Assembly: GCF_008806325.1 (NCBI RefSeq)
Contig: NZ_WACR01000010.1
Location: 53,630-117,629 of the forward strand
DNA from: Salibacter halophilus
GTDB taxonomy: Bacteria > Bacteroidota > Bacteroidia > Flavobacteriales_G > Salibacteraceae
Length of the DNA stretch: 64,000 bases
Direction: 5' to 3'
A program made the translations under genes and the position numbers. The notes beneath the pieces are model-generated. The model was not told the DNA's origin and searched no databases. It saw nothing but the letters and a program-made list of their open reading frames with translations. Positions 8,842 to 17,578 of this stretch are shown here, piece by piece. The stretch's first letter is position 1. The number at the start of each line of letters is the position of its first letter.

Positions 8842-9567
8842 TCAGTATTTTTTAAACCACGATTTTATTTTCATTTCGATAACTCCAAAGAAAGCTTCTT
8901 TGAAAATTCCGGTATTCATTTTAGAAGTTCCTTCCTGGCGGTCAGTGAAAATGATCGGAACCTCTACAATGTTGAAGCCCAACTTCCAGGTTGTGAACTT
9001 CATTTCTATTTGAAAGGCGTAACCTTTAAACTTTATCTTGTCGAGATTGATGCGTTGTAATACTTTTTTTGAGTAGCATTTGAAACCGGCCGTGGCATCC
9101 TGAATGGGCATTCCGGTTATCATGCGAACATAAACCGATGCAAAGTAACTCATGAGTACTCTGCCCATCGGCCAGTTGACCACGTTGACTCCCGAAACAT
9201 ACCGCGATCCAATAGCCATGTCAGCTCCTTTTGTAGCACAGGCTTCATGTAACCGAACGAGGTCTTCAGGGTTGTGCGAGAAGTCGCAGTCCATTTCGAA
9301 AATGTAGTCGTAATCGTTGTCGAGAGCCCATTTAAAGCCGGTGATATAAGCTGTACCCAGACCTAATTTTCCTCTTCGCTCAATGATGTGGAGTTTTTGA
9401 GAAAACTCTTTTTGAAGTGTTTTGACGATTTCTCCGGTTCCATCAGGTGAGCCGTCATCAATAATGAGCAAGTCGAACGGAATTTCGAGTGAAAACACGG
9501 TTCTGACCATGCGTTCCACATTCTCCTTTTCATTATAGGTTGGAATTATTACAACGTTGTTCGACAC
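8842..9567 (-). CDS. Polyprenol-phosphate glycosyltransferase (GT2, dolichol-P-mannose synthase-like)
   Basis: 241 aa. N-terminal GT2 motif VVIIPTYNEKENV, nucleotide-binding LLIIDDGSPDGT, and the metal-binding EMDCDFSHNP. It has the length and layout of soluble DPM1-type synthases, which transfer a sugar from GDP- or UDP-sugar to a polyprenyl phosphate at the membrane. It is the first gene of the operon with pyrC and DUF4296. A variant promoter box TAATTTCG lies on the minus strand at 9590-9597, 22 nt before the ATG. The sugar donor is not determined. Confidence 0.88.
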   Translation of the reverse strand: MSNNVVIIPTYNEKENVERMVRTVFSLEIPFDLLIIDDGSPDGTGEIVKTLQKEFSQKLHIIERRGKLGLGTAYITGFKWALDNDYDYIFEMDCDFSHNPEDLVRLHEACATKGADMAIGSRYVSGVNVVNWPMGRVLMSYFASVYVRMITGMPIQDATAGFKCYSKKVLQRINLDKIKFKGYAFQIEMKFTTWKLGFNIVEVPIIFTDRQEGTSKMNTGIFKEAFFGVIEMKIKSWFKKY

Positions 9568-9589
9568 GATTAAATCAATTATTGAATGG

Positions 9590-9597
9590 CGAAATTA
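9590..9597 (-). promoter_or_regulatory. -7-like box TAATTTCG
   Basis: Variant of TAnnTTTG with C for T. The same variant precedes genes at 23837, 24034 and 46599 in this window, which supports its use as a promoter element. Confidence 0.4.
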
Positions 9598-9764
9598 CTC
9601 AACGGATTTTGTATTCGCTATATTTTGTGTTGGATTTAGGGAAAATTAAGAGAATTTAGAGTAGATAGATTAGGTTTTTTTTGAGGTTTGACAATGATGT
9701 GCTTTACTCATTTGAATAGTTATTTTTAGTTTAGTTGTTGTATTTACTAGTAAACACCTCTACT

Positions 9765-10403
9765 ATGAATTCAATTAAGATAGCTTGTTTGATATTTTTA
9801 TTCTCGCCTTCATTCTTATCTGCTCAGAAAGTAGATGACGATACTGTGGATAATGGATCTCCTGCACATCGGGTTATTTTTGGAGGTGGTTTTGGATTGG
9901 GAATGTCCTCTGTGCTTAATGAAAATAACTCAGGTATTAGCCCGGAGAAATATTTTGGGCTCAATTTGGGTTATCGCTTGAGTCATAATTTCTATTTGGC
10001 AACAGGGTTATTGGTAAGCACAGATCATCGTATTCAATTTGAGCGATCTAATAATTCCTCAGCATATTCAGGGAATACAGCTATTATTCCGCTATCAATA
10101 AACTATTCAAAAAATAGTGAGGGTGTTTCCCCTGTTTTTGGCATAGGAGTCTTTTACCGAACTGACCAAATGGGAGACGACTCAGAATTAACGATAGGGA
10201 ATGAAATGAATGATGATGACATAGTATCGAACTTTGGCTCTCACCTCAAGTTAGGATTGGCTTATACTGACTATTATTCAAATACTTTCTTTCTTAAAGG
10301 TGCCAGGTACGGGATAACTTTTAACAGCTATACTGATACTATTAATGATGAGTTGCAGATTACTTCTTCAGTTGTGATGTTTAGAGTTGCTGCACTTTTT
10401 TGA
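9765..10403 (+). CDS. Outer-membrane beta-barrel protein
   Basis: 212 aa from ATG 9765 (a TTG 30 nt upstream gives an unlikely extension before the signal peptide). Signal peptide MNSIKIACLIFLFSPSFLSA, then alternating Gly/aromatic strands (VIFGGGFGLGMSSV, YFGLNLGYRLSHNFYLATG, LKLGLAY) typical of 8-strand PorT/OmpA-like barrels, ending with a Phe. The sequence is AT-rich compared with neighbours. Stand-alone gene, convergent with the metalloprotease. Specific function unknown. Confidence 0.75.
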   Translation: MNSIKIACLIFLFSPSFLSAQKVDDDTVDNGSPAHRVIFGGGFGLGMSSVLNENNSGISPEKYFGLNLGYRLSHNFYLATGLLVSTDHRIQFERSNNSSAYSGNTAIIPLSINYSKNSEGVSPVFGIGVFYRTDQMGDDSELTIGNEMNDDDIVSNFGSHLKLGLAYTDYYSNTFFLKGARYGITFNSYTDTINDELQITSSVVMFRVAALF

Positions 10404-10431
10404 AAAATTGCTTTTTTACAGCATTCCTAAA

Positions 10432-10470
10432 AATAAAAAAAAACCGTACAAAGAAGACTCTGCACGGTTT
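10432..10470 (-). terminator. Terminator of the M4 metalloprotease gene
   Basis: Arms AAACCGT (10441) and ACGGTTT (ending 10470) around a 16-nt loop. On the minus strand the stem is followed by nine T residues, so it mainly serves the gene ending at 10493, and it may also end the convergent barrel gene. Confidence 0.8.
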
Positions 10471-10492
10471 TGAGTTATTTAGTATCGTGATA

Positions 10493-13400
10493 TTAGTTGA
10501 TCACAATTCTTTCAATCGCTGTTTTTTGATCACCAGTTGCTTTGAGCAAATAGTAACCGGCAGCTAAATTGGAAACATTAATTGTAGCTCTTGTAGCTGA
10601 TGTGTTGATCGTTTTCACGAGAGCACCGGTCGATGACAATATCTCGATTTGAACTTTTTCGTTATTCCAACCGCTGAACTCAACATTTAATTCTGAGCGA
10701 GCTGGGTTCGGGTAAAGTGTCAATCCTGAGTTTTGAGATAGTTCATTTGTTCCGGTAAGGTTTACAATTACTTCTTCGCGTTCTGAGATACAAGACGGTT
10801 CCTGAATCTCCCAGTCGTAGAAGAAGTAGTAGTACCCAAAAGGATTTGAATTAGCTGAACTTCTCTTGATTGACGCTAATCCGGCAACGCTGTAAGGATA
10901 CTGAACACCACCGTCATTTCTGTATAGTGAAATCGTGTTATTTGTAGAAATACCGAGACGGTAATCAGTTCCCTGTTGAACATCAAAATCGAGCTCAACT
11001 CTGTGTTCGCCAGGCTGGATGAAAGTAGTTTCACTCGCCAACAATTGACCGCTTGAATTGCGTAGCTCGATTGTTCTGTTCCCTGCCTGCCCGGCAAATA
11101 CCTTTACAGTTTTGAGTTCGAAATCAGAAAGTGCATCAAAAACTAAATGCTGGTCATTATTAAAAATATTTCCTGAACCAAACTGGTTGTCAACAGGGCC
11201 AACTTTTTCAATCGGTTTTACAATTTCACGTTCAACAAAAAATGAAGTAGAACTAGAAAGAGGAGCTGAGGTAAACGTATTTCCGGTATCCAACAGATTA
11301 CCTCCCCAAATATTGTCAAACCAATAAATGATTCCGCTATCGCTAGTGGTCAGAACCGCAGAGTCACCCGGTCCCGGGTTGTTAGTCAACATGACCTGTG
11401 GAGCTGATGGTTTTGTAATTGTAACGTGAGATGATTTTACAACGCTGTCAGTTCCGTGGCTATTTGTAGCTGTTAGGGTAACATCAAAATCACCATTTTG
11501 CGTGTAAGTGTGAGTTGGGTTCTGATCAGTAGACGTGTTTCCATCACCAAAATCCCATGTCCAGCCAGTTGGGCCATTGGCAGATTCATCGCTGAAGGAA
11601 TATGTTCCGCGACAATCGCTAACGGCTGAAGCAGTAAAGTCTGCAGCGGGAGGAACATCAGGGTAAGTACAGTTCCATGTGATATCAAACCCGGCATTTT
11701 CTACACCACCATCAGAAAAGAAGTGAAGAGTAACAGCATTGGTTTGAGAAGTGATTACTCCTGGTATTCCGGTCGTGTTACAATACTTGCCAATCAAAGT
11801 GCCGTTAGTGCTTTGTCCTTCATAAATTGCGAGATAGTCATAGTCGCATGTTGATCCAGATCCTGCTTCAACATCAAAACTGTTGATGTAAAGCGTAACA
11901 CTGCTTGCGCCACCTGATGGAGCAATTGTGAGAAAACTTGATTCACCACTTCCGTAGTTGCCCTGTTCACCACCAGAATCAAATACGCGACCTGTACAAC
12001 TTGTTTGATCTTCACCTGGACCTAATGAAGGCATCGTAACTACACAAGGCTCATTTGGACCAATGTTTATGTAGCTGGATTTCACTACCGAATCTGCACC
12101 GCAGCTACCGCCATCTACAATTAGTTGAACATCGTAGTTTCCATTATTGGCATAAGTGTGAGATGGATTGAGTTGTGTGCTCGAATTTCCATCACCAAAG
12201 TCCCACGTGAAATTGAGTCCATTGATGCTGTTGTTTGTAAAAGATACTTCAAGTGGTGCTGTACAATTCGATGTTAAACTTGCAGAAAAATCACTTACAA
12301 CATTAGGAGTGTAAGCCGGGCCTACACCAACTGCATGCCATGCATTTGTCACTGATTCTACCTCAGGGCTACAAGCTCCAAATAAGTCAACTGCAGATTT
12401 AATCGAGTAAAAACGAGCTTCGTCATAATCAGATGATGGGCCTAAATAAGTGACTAAGTTTCTAAAAGCGATTTCAGCAGCAGAAGTAAGTCCAAGAGCT
12501 GTTACATTGTAACTTTCATTATTGTCATTTGTGTCGCTTCCACCATTTACAAGTAAATAAAACCAGTAATTCTGGACGCCACTATTAATATGAACACCAC
12601 CATTGTCAAAAGCTCCAAACTCCCAGTTATTTCCCTGGTAAGTGTCGGGGTCTCCGTATTGATTAGGATCTGACATACTGCGAAGAGTAACGCCAATATC
12701 TTCACCAATGAGCCAGTTGTTGTTATTAGGGCGAGCCCATATTTCCACTGCAGCTCCAAAAATATCAGAGAATGATTCGTTTAATGCTCCAGATTCGTAT
12801 GAGTAAATGAGATCAGCTGTTCTGCTCGTTAAGCCGTGTGTGATTTCGTGGCTCGTGATATCGAGAGCTGTAAAAGGTGTTGTTTGGTTTCCTCCGTCAC
12901 CATACGTCATGCGTTGGCCGTCCCAAAAAGCATTCCCGAAGTTATTGTCATAATGAACGTAGCTATTAAGAGCAAAACCATTACCGTCAATTGAGTTTCG
13001 GTTGTGTTGGCTGAGGAAATAATCATAAGTCATTTCGGCACCCCAGTGCGCATCTGTTGCTACTTCATCCTGATTAGCGTTTACGTTGTCCCAGTAATTG
13101 TCGCCATCGGTAAAGTCTACAGCATTTCCATAACTGGTTCCGTTTTGCATGTTGAAAGTGTTGATTCCGTTTCCGCGCCCACTTTCTCTCAATCTGAACA
13201 AATTTGGAGAAATACTGTCTGCTACAATTGTGCGTGTTCCGCTGTATTTCGTTTCGGCTGTTCCATGCGAGTCAGAGTGGTGAATCTTATCGTTAGTGAA
13301 AATGATTTCACCTGATTGTGCATCCACAAAGTATTCTTTTCTTGAAAGTGGTTCCTGAGCGTAGATGTTGAACTTCCATGCTAATTTGTGGTCAGCATCA

Positions 13401-13975
13401 ATTCTAGCATCGGGCTGTACGTAACACAATTCACCTTCAGGGTAAAAAGTAGCTGATGGATTACCTGTTTCAGTTTTGAGCAATTGCTCCTCAGCAGGTA
13501 TTTCCCATTTGTAAGTTTGAGCATTAATACTGTTAAGCGCATTGGTCAGAGCCGTGCTTTCAGTAATTCCAGCCTGTGTTGAAGATGGAGAAGAAAGATT
13601 GAAATTTCCATTTACCGAAGTTACTTTTCCATTTTCAATGTGGGCAATGATTCGGTTAAACGAAACAGGAATTCCGTTGTAAGTCAATTGATAAGTAACG
13701 TGAGCTTGTCTCAGCTTATCGGTTCTTTTGTTGATCTCTTTCAGTCCAAATCCACTATCTTTTGTGAATTGCTTCAACCAGTTTGATAATTCGTTTGGGT
13801 TGAGCTCCTCGCCCGGAGCAAATTTCACATATTCCGGTGTGTTGATTTTATCCTGCATCCATACTTCAGCAGCACCGTTTACAAGATTTTTGGCTTGTTG
13901 TCCTGTCACACTTTGTCCTATTCCTACACCAATACCGACTACAGCAAAAGCTGTCAACACTAGCAATTTCTTCAT
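10493..13975 (-). CDS. Secreted M4 (thermolysin-type) metalloprotease with PKD, CUB and T9SS domains
   Basis: 1160 aa from ATG 13975 (a TTG 6 nt earlier is possible but less likely). Order: signal peptide; FTP/PepSY propeptide (about 30-230); M4 peptidase with zinc motif HEITH near residue 377 and the third ligand in GALNESFSD; M4 C-terminal lobe to about 550; PKD domain (FTWDFGDGNSS); CUB-like domain (SCTGRVFDSGG ... FDITWNC); second PKD (WTWDFGDGNTST); an Ig-like segment; a jelly-roll-like segment; and a T9SS type A sorting domain starting LTLYPNPARSELNVEF. This is a neutral protease released or displayed on the cell surface to digest protein. It is transcribed alone. Confidence 0.95.
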   Translation of the reverse strand: MKKLLVLTAFAVVGIGVGIGQSVTGQQAKNLVNGAAEVWMQDKINTPEYVKFAPGEELNPNELSNWLKQFTKDSGFGLKEINKRTDKLRQAHVTYQLTYNGIPVSFNRIIAHIENGKVTSVNGNFNLSSPSSTQAGITESTALTNALNSINAQTYKWEIPAEEQLLKTETGNPSATFYPEGELCYVQPDARIDADHKLAWKFNIYAQEPLSRKEYFVDAQSGEIIFTNDKIHHSDSHGTAETKYSGTRTIVADSISPNLFRLRESGRGNGINTFNMQNGTSYGNAVDFTDGDNYWDNVNANQDEVATDAHWGAEMTYDYFLSQHNRNSIDGNGFALNSYVHYDNNFGNAFWDGQRMTYGDGGNQTTPFTALDITSHEITHGLTSRTADLIYSYESGALNESFSDIFGAAVEIWARPNNNNWLIGEDIGVTLRSMSDPNQYGDPDTYQGNNWEFGAFDNGGVHINSGVQNYWFYLLVNGGSDTNDNNESYNVTALGLTSAAEIAFRNLVTYLGPSSDYDEARFYSIKSAVDLFGACSPEVESVTNAWHAVGVGPAYTPNVVSDFSASLTSNCTAPLEVSFTNNSINGLNFTWDFGDGNSSTQLNPSHTYANNGNYDVQLIVDGGSCGADSVVKSSYINIGPNEPCVVTMPSLGPGEDQTSCTGRVFDSGGEQGNYGSGESSFLTIAPSGGASSVTLYINSFDVEAGSGSTCDYDYLAIYEGQSTNGTLIGKYCNTTGIPGVITSQTNAVTLHFFSDGGVENAGFDITWNCTYPDVPPAADFTASAVSDCRGTYSFSDESANGPTGWTWDFGDGNTSTDQNPTHTYTQNGDFDVTLTATNSHGTDSVVKSSHVTITKPSAPQVMLTNNPGPGDSAVLTTSDSGIIYWFDNIWGGNLLDTGNTFTSAPLSSSTSFFVEREIVKPIEKVGPVDNQFGSGNIFNNDQHLVFDALSDFELKTVKVFAGQAGNRTIELRNSSGQLLASETTFIQPGEHRVELDFDVQQGTDYRLGISTNNTISLYRNDGGVQYPYSVAGLASIKRSSANSNPFGYYYFFYDWEIQEPSCISEREEVIVNLTGTNELSQNSGLTLYPNPARSELNVEFSGWNNEKVQIEILSSTGALVKTINTSATRATINVSNLAAGYYLLKATGDQKTAIERIVIN

Positions 13976-14085
13976 AATCAAAAGTCAATAAATGTTAAAA
14001 ATATAAGTGTGTGAAATTAAGGAAAAAATTCATTGCAAGTGATAAACTTCTCCAATTCCACTCATGGCTATACGATAAATCTCAA

Positions 14086-14093
14086 TACCTTTG
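14086..14093 (+). promoter_or_regulatory. -7 promoter box TACCTTTG for the thiamine-regulated receptor
   Basis: Matches TAnnTTTG and lies about 10 nt before the first conserved base of the TPP riboswitch, which places the transcription start right at the aptamer's 5' end. Confidence 0.7.
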
Positions 14094-14100
14094 CGCCATC

Positions 14101-14187
14101 TCATGGGGTGTCCGTTGCTACGGGCTGAGATTATACCCAGGTCTTTCTAAAGACAAAACCTGATCCAGGTAATGCTGGCGTAGGTAA
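14101..14187 (+). promoter_or_regulatory. TPP (thi-box) riboswitch
   Basis: The conserved aptamer elements are present in order: GGGGTGTCC, the pyrimidine-sensor block GGGCTGAGAT with ACCC, a variable stem, then ACCTGATCCAGGTAATGC and TGGCGTAGG, which are the thi-box hallmarks. TPP binding normally lowers expression of the downstream gene. A small hairpin (GTAGT at 14192-14196 with ACTAC at 14202-14206) just after the aptamer could belong to the expression platform. No T-run terminator is seen, so control could be at translation. Confidence 0.93.
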
Positions 14188-14271
14188 AAACGTAGTGGGT
14201 AACTACATATTATTAAACAATTATTAACCAGAGGAAAACCGCCCCAGTTTTCTGTCTAAAACATTTATGTT

Positions 14272-16863
14272 ATGAAAAGACAAGGACTGCTCTTTGTTTG
14301 CCTTTGGTTGATGGTGATGACTGCCATGGCACAAAATGTCACATTAAAAGGAAAAGTGCTCAGTTCACTTGACGAACCGCTCCCCGGAGCTACGGTCCTC
14401 ATTGAGGGGACTTACCGCGGGACATCCACTGATGAAAAAGGTGAGTTTTCGTTTGAGGGCTTATCGGAAAAAGAGTACGAACTCAAGATTTCTTACATCG
14501 GGTATGCTACTAAAAAAGTTACAGTTGATTTAGCTGCTAACGGTCAGAGCCCGGTTGAAGTCACGTTGAAACGCAAAGCCATGGAGGCACGAGAAGTAAC
14601 GATTGAGGCTACGCGTGCTACGGAGGAAACGCCTATTGCTTTCGAGAACATTTCTGAGGAGGAAATTGAAAATCGAAATTTTGGGCAGGATATTCCTTAT
14701 ATCCTGGACATGTCAACATCAGTAACCACAACGAGTGATGCCGGTGCTGGAGTTGGATACACAGGAATGCGAATCCGAGGATCTGACAATACTCGTGTGA
14801 ATGTTACAATCAATGGAATTCCTTACAATGATGCTGAGTCGCACGGAACATTTTGGGTCAACATGCCTGATCTCGCTTCATCCGCTGATAACATTCAAAT
14901 CCAGCGTGGAGTTGGAACATCGACAAACGGTGCCGGAGCTTTTGGCGGAACGATGAAAATCAACACGCTAGAATTAGAGCCTGAGGCTTATGGAAAATAC
15001 ACTGGAAGTTATGGTTCTTTCAATACGATGCGTCACACAGTAGAATTCGGTTCGGGTCTAACTAAAAATAACTTTGCTTTTGATGGTCGGTTATCTACGA
15101 TTCAGAGTGACGGCTACATTGACAGAGCGAGTTCTGATCTCAAGTCGTACTACTTTAGTGGAGGCTACTATGGCGAAAAAACAACGCTTAAGTTTTTGAC
15201 ATTTGGTGGTAAGGAGCGCACTTACCAGGCGTGGAACGGTGTTCCTCCGCAATTGCTCGATGAAAACCGCACATTTAATTCATACACTTATCCTGATGAG
15301 GTTGATAACTACGAGCAAACGCATTATCAATTGCACTGGCTACAGGATATTAGTAAGTCACTTTCGTTCACGGCTTCATTGCATTACACGAAAGGACAGG
15401 GTTATTTTGAGCAATATAAGGGTGAAGGTTACAACTATTACCTGAATTTTGACTCTAAAGAGTCGTTCAGTGACTATGGACTTGAGCCAATTAATTTGGG
15501 TACTGATACATTTGGACTGGGTAATGATGAGCCATTCCTAAATCCTGATGCATCAGCAAATTATGATACAACTGTTGTAAACGGAGATTCAATGGTTGTT
15601 CGTGATTCAGAGATTAACGAAACAAACCTTATTCAGCGCAGGTGGTTGGATAATGATTTTTACGGAATTGTTTACTCACTCCAATATCATAAAGGAAACT
15701 TCGATTTCACACTTGGTGGTGGAGCCAATGAATATGTTGGTGATCACTACGGAGAAATTATTTGGGCTGAGTATTCGAGCGGTAGTGAAATCTATGATCT
15801 CTATTACGATAACACAGCTACAAAAACGGATTGGAACGTTTACGGTAAAGCGAACTACCGTTTGAATGATTTTAACTTTTTTGGAGATTTACAATTGCGC
15901 CAAATTGGATATGAGGCTAACGGAGTTGATAACGATGGTCGCCTAATCGATGTGGATGAAACGCTCACTTTCTTCAATCCTAAGGGAGGTTTTACATGGA
16001 ACATGAGTGATAAGTCTAAACTTTACGGATCGGTATCGGTGGCTCATCGTGAGCCAACACGTAATGATTACCTCGATGCTCCTGATGGAGTAAAGCCAAA
16101 GCCTGAAGAACTCATCGACTACGAGTTTGGATACAAGCGAGCTACTCAACGCTACTCATTTGGAGCTAATCTCTATTTCATGGATTACAATGATCAGCTC
16201 GTGCTTACTGGTGATGTAAACGATGTGGGATCACCTGTTCGTATGAATGTGCCAGAAAGCTACAGGGCAGGTATTGAATTGACTTTTGGCTGGCAAATCA
16301 CAAAACGCCTCGATTGGCAGGGTAATGCTACGTTCAGTCAAAACAAGATCAGCAGCTACACAGAAAAAGTTGATGATTGGGTAAATGGTGGTCAAATTGA
16401 AATTGAGCGCGAGAATACTGATATTGCTTTTTCTCCAAACACAATTGCTGCTACTCAACTTTCATATACGGTTCCTACAAATTTCACCGGTCTTGACGAT
16501 CGGTTGAAAATTACCGGATTTGGAAAGTATGTTGGTGAACAACACTTTGATAATACCGGATCTGACCAACGCGTTCTCGATGCTTATTTGACGAATGATA
16601 TTCAGCTTTCTTACGGAATCAAGAATTCATTTGTAAGGCATTTAGAAGTCGCTTTCCAGGTGCGTAATGTGCTTGATGTTGACTATATCACGAACGCATG
16701 GGTTTACCGTTTTGCGAGCAGTAACCCTGGGTATGTAGATTCATCTGATCCTTACGTGACTAAGGAAAGAACGAATGATGCGAGCGATCCTTATTACCGC
16801 TACACAGGTTTATTCCCGCAAGCTGGCCGTAACTATATGGCTACGCTCAGGATTAAGTTTTAA
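14272..16863 (+). CDS. TonB-dependent outer-membrane receptor, probably for thiamine or a thiamine precursor
   Basis: 863 aa. Signal peptide ending MAMAQ; carboxypeptidase-D-like regulatory domain (about 24-105, VTLKGKVLSSLDEPLPGATV); plug domain (about 110-230, including MRIRGSDNTRVNVTINGIP and AFGGTMKIN); a 22-strand barrel to the terminal RIKF with the usual C-terminal Phe. It imports a ligand across the outer membrane using TonB/ExbBD energy. The 5' TPP riboswitch shows that it is turned down when thiamine pyrophosphate is plentiful, so thiamine or a derivative is the likely cargo (inference from regulation; such receptors are known as predicted thiamine transporters in Bacteroidota). No thiamine biosynthesis genes are adjacent. 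Confidence 0.9.
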   Translation: MKRQGLLFVCLWLMVMTAMAQNVTLKGKVLSSLDEPLPGATVLIEGTYRGTSTDEKGEFSFEGLSEKEYELKISYIGYATKKVTVDLAANGQSPVEVTLKRKAMEAREVTIEATRATEETPIAFENISEEEIENRNFGQDIPYILDMSTSVTTTSDAGAGVGYTGMRIRGSDNTRVNVTINGIPYNDAESHGTFWVNMPDLASSADNIQIQRGVGTSTNGAGAFGGTMKINTLELEPEAYGKYTGSYGSFNTMRHTVEFGSGLTKNNFAFDGRLSTIQSDGYIDRASSDLKSYYFSGGYYGEKTTLKFLTFGGKERTYQAWNGVPPQLLDENRTFNSYTYPDEVDNYEQTHYQLHWLQDISKSLSFTASLHYTKGQGYFEQYKGEGYNYYLNFDSKESFSDYGLEPINLGTDTFGLGNDEPFLNPDASANYDTTVVNGDSMVVRDSEINETNLIQRRWLDNDFYGIVYSLQYHKGNFDFTLGGGANEYVGDHYGEIIWAEYSSGSEIYDLYYDNTATKTDWNVYGKANYRLNDFNFFGDLQLRQIGYEANGVDNDGRLIDVDETLTFFNPKGGFTWNMSDKSKLYGSVSVAHREPTRNDYLDAPDGVKPKPEELIDYEFGYKRATQRYSFGANLYFMDYNDQLVLTGDVNDVGSPVRMNVPESYRAGIELTFGWQITKRLDWQGNATFSQNKISSYTEKVDDWVNGGQIEIERENTDIAFSPNTIAATQLSYTVPTNFTGLDDRLKITGFGKYVGEQHFDNTGSDQRVLDAYLTNDIQLSYGIKNSFVRHLEVAFQVRNVLDVDYITNAWVYRFASSNPGYVDSSDPYVTKERTNDASDPYYRYTGLFPQAGRNYMATLRIKF

Positions 16864-16883
16864 GAGTTAAAATTAGGGGTGCG

Positions 16884-16919
16884 AAAAGGGGGTGTTTTTA
16901 AGGATTCACTCCCTTTTTG
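16884..16919. terminator. Bidirectional terminator between the TBDR and the kdsC-like gene
   Basis: An 11-bp stem (AAAAGGGGGTG with CACTCCCTTTT, one G-T pair) followed by T residues on the plus strand and by TTTT after the complementary arm on the minus strand. The kdsC-like stop codon (16906-16908) lies inside this hairpin. Confidence 0.75.
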
Positions 16920-17574
16920 TTTTTATAGCGTTTCGTTTTTTGATGTATGCGCTGTAGTCATCATCAAAAGCCACGCGTTTATCAACTGTTTCGTCAAATA
17001 GCTGGAGATTTGACAACACAACTTCACTCACCTCTCGCACACAATGTTGACCACTTTCAGATCCGGTTATGTAGTCAGCGAGTTGTTTGCGCTTGCAGTA
17101 ATCGATCAGTAGAGGATTTGCAGATTTACGCACCAGAAATCTGGCACCGCTTTCTTTAGCGAGAGATAAGTCGAGGATGTCGTCAAACACGAAAAGCACC
17201 TCATTTGGTTTGATGTCGTGTTCTGACTGTAAATAATCGAGCGCCTCAACCTTGTTTTTCATTCCGCTAATGGTCAGATCCAGGTGTTCCCGCTCAGCCC
17301 AGTGAATAGCAGTAGGGTTATTTTCGCCTGAAATAATTGCCGTAAACGGAATTTTTTTGTTGAGCAAATAATAGCCAAAACGCATCATGTTGACACCCAT
17401 CGAATCGGTCTCAGAGAATGAGCTGCTGCGCGATTCATCTTTGTAGCCTGAATGGAATACTCCGTCCCAGTCAAAGATGAGGGCTTTCACGTCTTTTAAT
17501 TTTTGGCGCAACAAAAAAGGCGAAGAGATAAACTCCCCGCCTTTTGATTCAAAAATATGTTGAATATCCTGCAT
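16906..17574 (-). CDS. kdsC: KdsC-like HAD phosphatase (Kdo 8-phosphate phosphatase)
   Basis: 222 aa, longer than typical KdsC (about 170-190) through N- and C-terminal extensions. HAD motif I is FDWDGVF (DxD nucleophile and acid), motif II near TAIISGEN, and motif IV FDDILDLS (DDxxD). The end, ADYITGSESGQHCVREVSEVVL, closely follows the KdsC pattern of Gly-rich C-terminal tail residues. Expected reaction: Kdo 8-phosphate to Kdo plus phosphate, cytoplasmic. It is the last gene of the kdsA operon, 4 nt after the transaldolase-CBS gene. A different sugar-phosphate substrate cannot be excluded. Confidence 0.82.
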   Translation of the reverse strand: MQDIQHIFESKGGEFISSPFLLRQKLKDVKALIFDWDGVFHSGYKDESRSSSFSETDSMGVNMMRFGYYLLNKKIPFTAIISGENNPTAIHWAEREHLDLTISGMKNKVEALDYLQSEHDIKPNEVLFVFDDILDLSLAKESGARFLVRKSANPLLIDYCKRKQLADYITGSESGQHCVREVSEVVLSNLQLFDETVDKRVAFDDDYSAYIKKRNAIKTKRE

Positions 17575-17578
17575 CGGA

